Assembly: GCF_002236105.1 (NCBI RefSeq)
Contig: NZ_NIWU01000002.1
Coordinates: 682,001-746,000, forward strand
Length of the DNA: 64,000 nt
Direction of reading: 5' to 3'
From: Pseudomonas umsongensis
Lineage (GTDB): Bacteria; Pseudomonadota; Gammaproteobacteria; Pseudomonadales; Pseudomonadaceae
Positions 1 through 7,227 of this stretch are shown piece by piece. Every line of letters starts with the position of its first letter. Position 1 is the first letter of the stretch. The translations under genes were made by a program, and so were the position numbers. Below the pieces are notes generated by a model that worked only from the letters and a program-made list of their open reading frames with translations, had not been told where the DNA came from and ran no database searches.

Positions 1-105
1 CTGGCGATCCCGGGTAACGAACTCAATGCCGACAACACCGTGCCGGTGGCCCCGTTGATGGAAGGCCAGCCTCGCCAGGGACTGTGGGTCGATATCGAGA
101 TTTGA
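1..105 (+). CDS. 3' end of an unidentified CDS
   Basis: The first frame is open from the window edge and ends in TGA at 103-105, giving a 34-residue C-terminus ending GQPRQGLWVDIEI. Codons are GC-rich and typical of the neighbouring genes, so this is very probably the tail of a real protein whose body lies outside the window. The fragment is too short to assign a family and no recognisable domain remains in it. Confidence 0.6.
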   Translation: MAIPGNELNADNTVPVAPLMEGQPRQGLWVDIEI

Positions 106-204
106 GCCGGTGGCTGGTCAGCGCCGTCGCCAGACCGCATTATTGGCACAATCCCGCCGATACCTGCGGCAATTGAATTTCATTTCAAGCGATGCACTGA
201 CGCC

Positions 205-366
205 ATGAGCCAAGATGACAAGCTGATCGACCTTAATGCCGAACGCGCCAAGCGTGTCCACGATCTCAACGACAAGCGCCTGAATGAAGTGCGCCAGGCG
301 TTCGAGCAGGCCATGCCGTTGGGCAAGGCGAAGAAAAAGCCGAAGAACAAACCGAAAAAGCGTTGA
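205..366 (+). CDS. small basic hypothetical protein (53 aa)
   Basis: A 53-codon frame starts MSQDDKLIDLNAERAKRVHD and ends in a lysine-rich tail of alternating KKP/KNK residues. The first 40 residues look like one charged amphipathic helix, while the tail is strongly basic, which would suit nucleic-acid or ribosome contact, although nothing in the sequence proves this. There is no strong Shine-Dalgarno before the ATG, so the start is provisional. It lies 99 bp after the preceding stop on the same strand and may share its transcript. I do not recognise a named family. Confidence 0.55.
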   Translation: MSQDDKLIDLNAERAKRVHDLNDKRLNEVRQAFEQAMPLGKAKKKPKNKPKKR

Positions 367-430
367 ATCCCCCTGCATCGATTGATGCAGGTCAGTTTTT
401 CCCTCCTTCTATGCCCGGTCCCGGGCAACA

Positions 431-444
431 TTGATCCCGGTCAA
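431..444 (+). promoter_or_regulatory. Anr/Fnr-type box upstream of ccoM
   Basis: TTGATCCCGGTCAA matches the Fnr/Anr consensus TTGAT-N4-ATCAA at 9 of 10 defined positions. Its centre lies about 72 bp before the ccoM ATG. Low-oxygen activation by Anr is known for cbb3 oxidase genes in Pseudomonas, so a site here would fit co-regulation of the small subunit. The site is seen directly; its use is inferred. Confidence 0.6.
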
Positions 445-509
445 TATTCTCTCCTGCCCAAATGGTTACCTTGGCTCCATCGCAACAGGGCAACTGCAGG
501 AGACGCGTC

Positions 510-626
510 ATGTTTTTCGACAACGTGGTGATCGCCGGAGTGCTGACCGTCAGCCTCATGTTGGTGTTTTTTGCAGGGTTCGGATTCTTTATCTGGAAAG
601 ACTCGCACAAGCGCAAAAAGCCGTAG
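510..626 (+). CDS. ccoM: cbb3-type cytochrome c oxidase small subunit CcoM
   Basis: This 38-residue protein begins MFFDNVVIAGVLTVSLM, has one hydrophobic helix at about residues 6-29, and ends in a short charged tail (WKDSHKRKKP). Length, single membrane span and sequence agree with CcoM, the extra small subunit found in the Pseudomonas stutzeri cbb3 oxidase structure and thought to help assembly or stability. A GCAGGAG Shine-Dalgarno precedes the ATG by about 8 nt. It is a free-standing gene with its own Anr-type box upstream and a strong terminator downstream, and the main cco operon is not in this window. It is easily missed because of its size. Confidence 0.8.
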   Translation: MFFDNVVIAGVLTVSLMLVFFAGFGFFIWKDSHKRKKP

Positions 627-661
627 GTCTTTCTGGATGCAATGAGCACGCAAGGCATTTT

Positions 662-687
662 GGGCAACTTCGGTTGCCCTTTTTTTT
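662..687 (+). terminator. Rho-independent terminator after ccoM
   Basis: A perfect 7-bp stem GGGCAAC/GTTGCCC is closed by a TTCG tetraloop and followed by eight T residues, 35 nt after the ccoM stop. Confidence 0.85.
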
Positions 688-722
688 GTCTGCGATTCCT
701 GTCGAGACGTAGCAAGCCCAAT

Positions 723-810
723 GTGGGAGCGAGCCTGCTCGCGAAGACGGAGGTCGTCGCAATGAAAATGGCGACAGGTTAGTCGCTTTCGCGAGCAGGC
801 TCGCTCCCAC
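723..810. repeat. REPIN, family A (GTGGGAGCGAGCCTGCTCGC)
   Basis: Two inverted copies of the arm GTGGGAGCGAGCCTGCTCGC are separated by a non-conserved spacer of about 45 bp. Each arm also contains its own short palindrome (GCGAGC..GCTCGC). This is the standard P. fluorescens REP doublet (REPIN), mobilised in trans by a RAYT transposase elsewhere in the genome. Confidence 0.85.
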
Positions 811-844
811 ATTGGAACAGTGGTGATTGAATGAAAGCGGTAAT

Positions 845-880
845 AAAAAAGGCGCGGTCCTCACGGAGCGCGCCTTTTTT
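845..880. terminator. bidirectional terminator between ccoM region and pitA
   Basis: AAAAAAGGCGCG and its complement CGCGCCTTTTTT flank a 12-nt loop, giving a stem with A/T tracts on both sides. It can serve the minus-strand pit gene, whose stop is 15 bp away, and also plus-strand transcription. Confidence 0.8.
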
Positions 881-894
881 CGTACGACTGCGTA

Positions 895-2370
895 TCAGCT
901 ACCCAGTGCCTTCGACGCCAGCCAGAACAGGCCGGCCGACAGGGCGACCGTGGCTGGCAGGGTCAATACCCAGGCCAGCAGGATGGTCTTGACGGTGCCG
1001 CCTTGCAGGCCGCTTTTGTTGGCGACCATGGTGCCGGCCACGCCCGAGGACAGGACGTGGGTGGTGGACACTGGCAGGCTGAAGATGTTGGCCATGCCGA
1101 TCAGGCTCGCCGTGGTGATCTGCGCCGACATGCCTTGGGAATAGGTCATGCCTTGCTTGCCGATCTTCTCGCCGATGGTCAGCACCACGCGTTTCCAGCC
1201 AACCATGGTACCCAGGCCCAAGGCCAGGGCGACCGCCAGAATGACCCAGAACGGAGCGTATTCGGTGGTGGTGGTCAGGTCCTTGCGCAACTTGTCGAGG
1301 TCAGCCTTTTCCCGGGCGCCCAGGATTGGCAACTTGCTGACTTTCTTCGCCGTGTCGTCCAGGCACAGCAGGTAACGGCGTACTTCGATGCGGCTTTCCG
1401 ACGACAGCGAGTGGTAGTCAGATACACCTTTGAGTGTGCCAAGCAGAGCGTCGATGGTCGGTTCGGTCTGCTGCGGGTTGCAGCGGAATTTCTCCGGCAG
1501 ATCGCCTTCGACGCTTTTGCCCAGTGCCAGGAACTCGCCCAGGGAGTCGGCATTGCGCTTGTAGAACTGGCTCAAGTGCAAGGTGGCATCGCGGGTACGT
1601 TCGATCTGGTAGGTGGTGCTGTTCAGGTCGAGCACGAATTGCGCCGGCACGATACCGATCAGCACCAGCATGATCAGGCCGATACCTTTCTGGCCATCGT
1701 TGGAACCGTGCACGAAGCTCACGGCCATGGCGGAGATCACCAGCACCAGGCGGTTCCAGAACGGCGGGTGTTTCTTGTCGTCGATCTTGCGGCGCTGTTC
1801 CGGCGTCTTGTGCATCTTCGACAGCGGACGCCACCATTTAAGGCCGATCAAAATCAGCGCGGCAATCAGGAAGCCTGCCATCGGCGAGAACACCAGCGAC
1901 ATGGCGATATCGATCGCCTTCTGCCAGTTCACCCCGTCGGCCAACGCAATATCGTTGATCAAGGCATTGGCCAGGCCTACGCCGAGGATCGAACCGATCA
2001 GCGTGTGGGAGCTGGAGGCCGGGATACCGAAGTACCAAGTGCCCAGGTTCCAGGTGATGGCCGCCGCGAGCAGCGAGAAAACCATTGCCAGGCCGTGGCC
2101 GGTGTTCACGTTGATCAGCAGTTCAACCGGTAGCAGGTGAACAATGGCATACGCCACGCCCACGCCACCGAGCAATACGCCGAGGAAATTGAACACACCG
2201 GAAAAGAACACCGCCAGATGTGGGGGCATGGCTTTGGTGTAGATAACAGTGGCTACCGCGTTAGCGGTGTCATGAAATCCATTGATGAACTCGAAGGCGA
2301 GGACAAAAGCCAGGGCGAGCAAGAGGCTCACAAGCACCCAAGCATCCAGTCCGCTGAATAAATCGATCAT
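895..2370 (-). CDS. pitA: PiT-family inorganic phosphate transporter
   Basis: This 491-residue multi-span membrane protein carries the two PiT signature regions: EFINGFHDTANAVATVI near residues 27-43 and a C-terminal counterpart ending in LPVSTTHVLSSGVAGTM near residues 425-450. A long central hydrophilic part with a charged helical section (about 180-370) separates the two membrane halves, as in E. coli PitA, which is of similar length (499 aa). It would import metal-phosphate by proton symport at the inner membrane. It is monocistronic with a terminator directly downstream. No clear Pho box is visible upstream, in keeping with a constitutive low-affinity system. The number in the gene symbol is by analogy. 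Confidence 0.88.
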   Translation of the reverse strand: MIDLFSGLDAWVLVSLLLALAFVLAFEFINGFHDTANAVATVIYTKAMPPHLAVFFSGVFNFLGVLLGGVGVAYAIVHLLPVELLINVNTGHGLAMVFSLLAAAITWNLGTWYFGIPASSSHTLIGSILGVGLANALINDIALADGVNWQKAIDIAMSLVFSPMAGFLIAALILIGLKWWRPLSKMHKTPEQRRKIDDKKHPPFWNRLVLVISAMAVSFVHGSNDGQKGIGLIMLVLIGIVPAQFVLDLNSTTYQIERTRDATLHLSQFYKRNADSLGEFLALGKSVEGDLPEKFRCNPQQTEPTIDALLGTLKGVSDYHSLSSESRIEVRRYLLCLDDTAKKVSKLPILGAREKADLDKLRKDLTTTTEYAPFWVILAVALALGLGTMVGWKRVVLTIGEKIGKQGMTYSQGMSAQITTASLIGMANIFSLPVSTTHVLSSGVAGTMVANKSGLQGGTVKTILLAWVLTLPATVALSAGLFWLASKALGS

Positions 2371-2746
2371 GAAGGTTTTCTGACCCGGTCATAAGGGGGC
2401 GCGATTATGCCAGAAAAGACTGGAAATCGATGCACTTGCTGCTCATCGGTAACATTCTTCAACGAATTATTTTGCAACGGTGCCGATAACCCCCGTGAAT
2501 TACAGGGTTTTGCAAGTGATTGAATTTCTTTGAGAAGCCCGCAGGCACAGGGGTTTGCCTCACCTGAAGGGGGGGTGAGCATGCTTGTATGAAATTTCTG
2601 AAAAAAGGGTCAGATTCGAGCCTTCGACCTCGTCCGGTGGGCAAGGCGGCCGCTGCCCGCTCGTAGCGGGCGCAAAAGGCAATATCTATACATTCCGCTT
2701 TTAACGGATGCAACGCAGACCCCGGCAGGCATTCAAGCCCAGGCCT
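2371..2746. other. intergenic region, no gene seen
   Basis: This gap holds the promoter side of the minus-strand phosphate transporter and the downstream side of a small minus-strand gene. I see no convincing ORF, REPIN, tRNA or strong hairpin with a T tract. Confidence 0.5.
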
Positions 2747-2947
2747 TCATGGCTCCTCGGCTTTGAGTTCCTTTTCCATTTTTTCCAGTTCTTGCTTGAA
2801 AACCTGATCCTGAACGGTGGCGCGTTTGCGCCATGGCTTGCGTTCCGGTTCTGGCTGGGCGGCGTAGGTGGTGACTTCCCCGCCGTAAACTTCCTTGTAA
2901 CGTTGTTCCTGGCGCTCAAGTTCCGCGCGCAGTTCGTCTTTTGTCAC
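2747..2947 (-). CDS. small conserved hypothetical protein (66 aa)
   Basis: The frame is best read from a GTG at 2947, preceded by an AGGT Shine-Dalgarno 7 nt upstream, giving a start of (M)[20 protein letters not shown]. An upstream ATG at 3043 would add 32 residues of poor coding quality. The product is highly charged, with a predicted helix at residues 1-20, a proline-rich middle ([12 protein letters not shown]) and a second glutamate/lysine helix at the C-terminus. It looks like a soluble cytoplasmic coiled-coil-type protein. I do not recognise a characterised family. Confidence 0.6.
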   Translation of the reverse strand: MTKDELRAELERQEQRYKEVYGGEVTTYAAQPEPERKPWRKRATVQDQVFKQELEKMEKELKAEEP

Positions 2948-3048
2948 GGTGCTACCTGATTGAGATGAGATGAGTTCTGGTGAAACGCACTGCACCTGAT
3001 GTATTGACCGCACGCATCGAATGCAAAAAGCCTTTGCAGGCATCGCGT

Positions 3049-3204
3049 TTACGACAGGGCGATCATTACTTCCATGTTGCAGGCGGCCACGGCACCAGAG
3101 ATAAACAGCTGACGTAGCATCAGATCCTGTTTCAGCGAGCGCGTTGGCGCGATGCGGATGCAGTCGGCGTCAGGTGCTTGCTGTGGAGAGCGGCGATGGA
3201 ACAT
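3049..3204 (-). CDS. possible small ORF (51 aa), unknown
   Basis: On the minus strand an ATG at 3204 opens 51 codons ending in TAA at 3049. The peptide contains RIAPTRSLKQDLMLRQLF and a hydrophobic C-terminal half (FISGAVAACNMEVMIALS). Codon choice is mostly G/C-ending, which is why it is listed, and a GGTGG stretch lies 6 nt before the ATG. The frame stays open 54 nt upstream without another ATG, so it may also be a 5'-truncated remnant. No family is recognised. Confidence 0.25.
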   Translation of the reverse strand: MFHRRSPQQAPDADCIRIAPTRSLKQDLMLRQLFISGAVAACNMEVMIALS

Positions 3205-3625
3205 CGCGCCACCGGGTAGCGGTATCGGCCAATAAAAATCCGAATGGCTACTGAACTACATTATAGCGAGCGATTTACAGAACACTATCACGAGAGAGTT
3301 AAAAGTGGATCTTGATGTGTGATTGTTTTTTACCCATAACCGTAACTGGCAACTAGGGCATAGGAGGATGCCACACTACGGTGATGTCTTTCTGACGTCA
3401 TTAAGTCGCACAACTTAAGACAGTTACATTGCGTCATGAAGTCTGCAGCGCTTGCACAAAAAAACTTGTATCGATGGCTGCATGGGCGATTGCGTCGTGA
3501 GCAGCATCGGTTGCGATTATCGCGCAATGGTTCGATAATCGCCCGATGATACCGAGTCGGGCTTGTATACCCTGCACCCAGTGCCCTGTAATAGCTCGCC
3601 GATCCGTCCGGGAAAAGGACCTTGT
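3205..3625. other. intergenic region upstream of pcaR
   Basis: About 420 bp without a convincing gene. It is AT-richer than its surroundings and contains the pcaR promoter/operator at 3511-3544, described separately. No REPIN or terminator is evident. Confidence 0.5.
3511..3544 (+). promoter_or_regulatory. pcaR promoter with PcaR-like operators
   Basis: TTGCGA at 3511-3516 and GATAAT at 3534-3539 are spaced by 17 bp and form a plausible sigma-70 promoter. Two PcaR-like half elements overlay it: GTTCGATAATCGCCC at 3530-3544 and an inverted copy TTGCGATTATCGCGC at 3511-3525. PcaR of P. putida is reported to bind across both -35 and -10 elements, and this arrangement fits autoregulation. The motif is seen directly; occupancy is inferred. 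Confidence 0.65.
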
Positions 3626-4468
3626 ATGAACGATCAACTGCGCAACTCCTTCGCTTCGGTGGCACCGCCGATCGTCGCTTCACCCGCCAAGCGCATCCAG
3701 GCCCTGACCGGTGATCCGGATTTCATGACCTCGCTGGCGCGTGGACTGGCCGTGGTGCAAGCCTTCCAGGAGCGCAAGCGGCACTTGACCATTGCGCAGA
3801 TCAGCCATCGTACGGAAATTCCCCGCGCCGCCGTGCGACGTTGCCTGCACACGCTGATCAAACTCGGTTATGCCACGACCGATGGCCGAACGTATTCGTT
3901 GTTGCCCAAAGTCCTGACCCTGGGCCATGCCTATGTGTCCTCGACGCCGCTGGCGGTTTCTGCGCAACCCTACCTGGACCGCATGAGCGAGCAACTCCAC
4001 GAGGCCTGCAACATGGCTACCCTGGAAGGCGATGACATTTTATATATCGCGCGTTCGGCGACCACCCAGCGCCTGATTTCGGTCGACCTTTCGGTGGGCG
4101 GGCGCCTGCCGGCCTATTGCACGTCGATGGGCAGGATCCTGCTCGCCGCCCTCGATGACAGTTCATTGCGCGAGTATCTCGACCACGCCGACCTGCAAGC
4201 CAAGACCAGTCGAACCATTCATACCCCCCAAGCCTTGCTCGAATGCCTGCAGGAAGTACGTCAGCAGGGTTGGTGCATCGTCGATCAAGAGCTCGAGCAG
4301 GGGCTACGTTCGATCGCCGTCCCGGTATACGACGCTTCCGGCCAGGTGGTCGCGGCTCTCAACGTCAGTACCCACGCCGGTCGGGTTAGCCGCAGCGAGC
4401 TCGAGCAGCGTTTCCTGCCCGGCCTGCTGAGTGCCAGTCGTGACCTCAGTACCCAGCTGTTTTCCTAA
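3626..4468 (+). CDS. pcaR: IclR-family regulator of the pca regulon, PcaR
   Basis: This 280-residue protein has an N-terminal winged HTH (about residues 48-95, with AQISHRTEIPRAAVRRCLHT) and a C-terminal IclR effector domain (about 110-275). Length and gene context match PcaR, the beta-ketoadipate-responsive activator of pca genes. The start at 3626 follows a GGAAAAGGAC ribosome site; an upstream in-frame ATG at 3563 would overlap the promoter and is rejected. It heads the pca block, with GTTCGATAATCGC-type boxes before itself, pcaK, pcaI and the OprD porin. Likely autoregulated. Confidence 0.93.
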   Translation: MNDQLRNSFASVAPPIVASPAKRIQALTGDPDFMTSLARGLAVVQAFQERKRHLTIAQISHRTEIPRAAVRRCLHTLIKLGYATTDGRTYSLLPKVLTLGHAYVSSTPLAVSAQPYLDRMSEQLHEACNMATLEGDDILYIARSATTQRLISVDLSVGGRLPAYCTSMGRILLAALDDSSLREYLDHADLQAKTSRTIHTPQALLECLQEVRQQGWCIVDQELEQGLRSIAVPVYDASGQVVAALNVSTHAGRVSRSELEQRFLPGLLSASRDLSTQLFS

Positions 4469-4471
4469 GCT

Positions 4472-4486
4472 GTTCGATAATCGCAC
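4472..4486 (+). promoter_or_regulatory. PcaR box between pcaR and pcaK
   Basis: GTTCGATAATCGCAC starts 4 bp after the pcaR stop. It matches, as I recall it, the 15-bp element described for PcaR in front of P. putida pcaIJ. It lies about 280 bp before pcaK and would control it. The binding itself is inferred. Confidence 0.7.
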
Positions 4487-4537
4487 AGACTCGCGTTTGA
4501 CGAATTGACGCTCTTTCCCTTGCCTCATTAATGTCGC

Positions 4538-4559
4538 GCCAGCGCCACCCGGCGCTGGC
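4538..4559. terminator. GC-rich hairpin downstream of pcaR
   Basis: GCCAGCGCC and its complement GGCGCTGGC enclose a short loop and form a strong stem about 70 nt after the pcaR stop. There is no T tract, so it may be an attenuating hairpin or mRNA 3'-end stabiliser rather than a classical terminator. Confidence 0.35.
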
Positions 4560-4611
4560 GATCTCGATCCGGCTCCGGACGACGACCCCATAATAATGAG
4601 AAGAGGCACCC

Positions 4612-4674
4612 ATGCGCACATTCCCTGACTGTCGCCGTTCTCCCCGGTTATTTTGCCGGAGCTCGATCACCTGA
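4612..4674 (+). CDS. possible 20-codon leader ORF before pcaK
   Basis: ATG at 4612 has a good AGAGGCACCC ribosome-binding context and opens 20 codons (peptide starts MRTFPDCRRSPRLF) ending in TGA, 79 bp before pcaK. It is rich in Arg and Cys codons. It could be a translated leader, or chance, since nothing else supports it. Confidence 0.2.
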   Translation: MRTFPDCRRSPRLFCRSSIT

Positions 4675-4753
4675 TCCCGGCTCCCCCTTTCTCGTGACAG
4701 CCTCGTTAGAGGTTGATATCTGTTCGACTGCGTTCTTTGCGTGGAAAAAAATA

Positions 4754-6100
4754 ATGAACCAGCCCCAGTCTGCTGTAGGTAACTGCCTCGACGTGCAGTC
4801 CTTCATCAATGCCCAACCCATTTCGCGCTATCAGTGGCGAGTGGTGATCCTGTGTTTCCTGATTGTCTTCCTCGATGGTCTCGATACGGCGGCGATGGGC
4901 TTCATCGCGCCCGCCCTGTCCGAGGATTGGGGTATCGATCGCGCCAGCCTTGGCCCGGTGATGAGTGCGGCGCTGATCGGCATGGTCTTCGGGGCGTTGG
5001 GCTCCGGGCCGCTGGCTGACCGGTTTGGGCGAAAGGTCGTTCTGGTCGGGGCTGTGCTGCTGTTCGGTGCCTTCAGCCTGGCTTCGGCCTACAGCACCAA
5101 CGTCGACCAGTTGCTGGTGTTGCGCTTCCTGACCGGCCTCGGCTTGGGCGCGGGCATGCCCAACGCCACGACCCTGTTGTCGGAGTACACCCCGGAGCGC
5201 AAGAAATCCCTGCTGGTGACCAGCATGTTCTGCGGCTTCAACCTGGGCATGGCCGGTGGCGGATTCATTTCGGCCAAGCTGATCCCCGCGTTCGGCTGGC
5301 ATAGCTTGCTGTTGATCGGCGGGATCCTGCCGTTGATCCTCGGCGTCGTGTTGCTGATCTGGCTACCCGAATCGGCGCGTTTTCTGGTCGTGCGTAATCG
5401 TGGCACCGACAAAGTACGCAAGACGCTGGCACCCATCGACCCGAAGGTAGTGGCCCAGGCATCGAGCTTCAGCGTGCCGGAACAGAAAACCGTGAAGGCG
5501 CGCAACGTGTTTGCCGTGATCTTCTCCGGCACCTACAGCGTCGGCACCTTGCTGCTATGGCTGACCTACTTCATGGGCCTGGTGATCGTTTACCTGCTGA
5601 CCAGCTGGCTGCCGACCCTGATGCGCGACAGCGGTGCGAGCATGGAGCAGGCCGCGTTCATCGGCGCGCTGTTCCAGTTCGGCGGGGTGTTGAGCGCGGT
5701 GGGCGTTGGCTGGGCCATGGATCGCTTCAATCCGCATAAGGTCATCGGTACTTTCTATCTGTTGGCCGGGGTGTTTGCCTACGCGGTAGGGCAGAGCCTG
5801 GGCAATATCACCTTACTGGCGACCCTGGTGTTGGTGGCGGGCATGTGTGTCAACGGTGCGCAATCGGCGATGCCTTCGCTGGCGGCGCGGTTTTATCCGA
5901 CTCAAGGGCGTGCCACCGGGGTGTCATGGATGCTCGGGATTGGCCGCTTCGGCGCGATCCTCGGTGCATGGATGGGCGCGACACTGCTGGGCCTGGGCTG
6001 GAATTTCGAGCAAGTGCTGACGGCGCTGGTGATTCCGGCGGCTTTGGCGACTGCGGCAGTGGTGATCAAGGGTGTGGTCAGTCATGCGGATGCGACCTGA
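4754..6100 (+). CDS. pcaK: 4-hydroxybenzoate/protocatechuate MFS transporter PcaK
   Basis: Read from 4754 the protein is 448 residues, the length of P. putida PcaK, with about 12 membrane spans. It has the aromatic acid:H+ symporter hallmarks: DGLDTAAMGFIAPAL in the first span and the MFS loop motif GPLADRFGRK near residue 90. It would bring 4-hydroxybenzoate or protocatechuate across the inner membrane and is also linked to chemotaxis toward aromatics in P. putida. The Shine-Dalgarno before 4754 is poor (TGGAAAAAA), so a start at 4694 cannot be excluded. A PcaR box lies upstream. Confidence 0.92.
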   Translation: MNQPQSAVGNCLDVQSFINAQPISRYQWRVVILCFLIVFLDGLDTAAMGFIAPALSEDWGIDRASLGPVMSAALIGMVFGALGSGPLADRFGRKVVLVGAVLLFGAFSLASAYSTNVDQLLVLRFLTGLGLGAGMPNATTLLSEYTPERKKSLLVTSMFCGFNLGMAGGGFISAKLIPAFGWHSLLLIGGILPLILGVVLLIWLPESARFLVVRNRGTDKVRKTLAPIDPKVVAQASSFSVPEQKTVKARNVFAVIFSGTYSVGTLLLWLTYFMGLVIVYLLTSWLPTLMRDSGASMEQAAFIGALFQFGGVLSAVGVGWAMDRFNPHKVIGTFYLLAGVFAYAVGQSLGNITLLATLVLVAGMCVNGAQSAMPSLAARFYPTQGRATGVSWMLGIGRFGAILGAWMGATLLGLGWNFEQVLTALVIPAALATAAVVIKGVVSHADAT

Positions 6101-6131
6101 TCATGGCTTGAAATAGCGGTGTGGCAGCAAA

Positions 6132-6199
6132 GATCGCAGCCTGCGGCAGCTCCTACAGGTGTATGCATCCCTCTGTAGGAGCTGCCGCAGGCTGCGATC
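6132..6199. repeat. REPIN, family B (AGCTGCCGCAGGCTGCGATC)
   Basis: Inverted arms ending GATCGCAGCC...GGCTGCGATC enclose a short spacer, about 30 bp after the pcaK stop. The same family recurs at 28303, 42848, 48949, 50031 and 59411. It may also protect or end the pcaK transcript. Confidence 0.8.
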
Positions 6200-6235
6200 A
6201 TTTGAAGCAAGATAAAACGGTAGCCTGACAACAAT

Positions 6236-6270
6236 GTGTTCGATAAACGAACACTCAGTCGATTATCGGA
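6236..6270 (+). promoter_or_regulatory. PcaR operator/promoter of pcaIJFHG
   Basis: GTGTTCGATAAACGAACAC (6236-6254) is a near-perfect palindrome that starts with the GTTCGATAA core. It is followed by an inverted core CGATTATCGG (6260-6269). TTCGAT and GATTAT lie about 16 bp apart and could be the overlapped -35/-10 elements. This resembles the dual PcaR site of P. putida pcaIJ and lies 100-130 bp before pcaI. Confidence 0.65.
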
Positions 6271-6369
6271 TTGTTTGGTGTGGGGCACGCGCTTAATCTT
6301 TAACCACTCCGGCGCTGCGCATCGGCGCCTTTTTATCAGTTGGTTAATAACAAACGGGAGCCTGCCCCG

Positions 6370-7227
6370 ATGGCTGAAATTCTTTCGCTGCACGACGCGG
6401 TAAAGCAATTCGTGAACGACGGCGATACGGTCGCACTCGAAGGCTTTACCCATCTGATCCCGACAGCGGCGGGTCACGAAATCATTCGCCAGGGCAAGAA
6501 AGACCTGACCCTGGTGCGGATGACCCCCGACCTGATCTACGACCAGTTGATCGGTGCCGGTTGTGCGCGCAAGCTGATTTTCTCCTGGGGCGGCAACCCG
6601 GGTGTCGGTTCGTTGCATCGTCTGCGTGACGCCGTCGAGAAGCAGTGGCCCCATCCCCTGGAAATTGAAGAACACAGTCACGCCGACCTGGCTAACGCCT
6701 ATGTTGCCGGCGCTTCCGGGCTGCCGTTCGCGGTGCTGCGTGCCTACGCCGGTTCTGACCTGCCGAAAGTCAACCCACTGATCAAGTCCGTCACCTGCCC
6801 GTTCACCGGTGAAGTGCTCGCCGCCGTGCCTTCGGTACGCCCGGATATCACCGTGATTCACGCGCAAAAAGCCGACCGCAAGGGCAACGTGCTGTTGTGG
6901 GGCATTCTCGGCGTGCAGAAAGAAGCCGCGCTGGCTGCCAAGCGCTGCATCGTCACCGTTGAGGAAATCGTCGACGACCTGAACGCACCGATGAACTCCT
7001 GTGTCCTGCCCACCTGGGCCCTGAGCGCGGTTTGCCACGTCCCTGGTGGCGCGCATCCGTCCTACGCCCATGGTTACAACGAGCGGGACAACCGTTTCTA
7101 CCAGGCCTGGGACCCGATTGCCCGCGACCGTGAAACCTTCACTGCATGGATCAACGAGTACATCCATGGCAGCGCTGACTTCAGCGAGTTCCAGGCCAAA
7201 CTGGCCGCCGCTTCGGAGGCGAAGTAA
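6370..7227 (+). CDS. pcaI: 3-oxoadipate CoA-transferase subunit A
   Basis: Subunit A (285 aa) of the enzyme that moves CoA from succinyl-CoA to 3-oxoadipate, the penultimate step of the pathway. The CoA-transferase N-terminus GDTVALEGF lies near residue 18 and a cofactor-binding glycine-rich region (SWGGNPGVGS) near 76-85. At 285 residues it is longer than P. putida PcaI (about 231) and agrees with the CatI-type subunit of other pseudomonads. The start at 6370 follows an ACGGGAG site; the upstream frame from 6340 is not preferred. It overlaps pcaJ by one base and begins the pcaIJFHG operon. Confidence 0.9.
   Translation: MAEILSLHDAVKQFVNDGDTVALEGFTHLIPTAAGHEIIRQGKKDLTLVRMTPDLIYDQLIGAGCARKLIFSWGGNPGVGSLHRLRDAVEKQWPHPLEIEEHSHADLANAYVAGASGLPFAVLRAYAGSDLPKVNPLIKSVTCPFTGEVLAAVPSVRPDITVIHAQKADRKGNVLLWGILGVQKEAALAAKRCIVTVEEIVDDLNAPMNSCVLPTWALSAVCHVPGGAHPSYAHGYNERDNRFYQAWDPIARDRETFTAWINEYIHGSADFSEFQAKLAAASEAK

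Noticed and set aside
2371..2746. Pho box upstream of the phosphate transporter
   Set aside because: No pair of CTGTCAT-like direct repeats at the proper 11-bp spacing was found.
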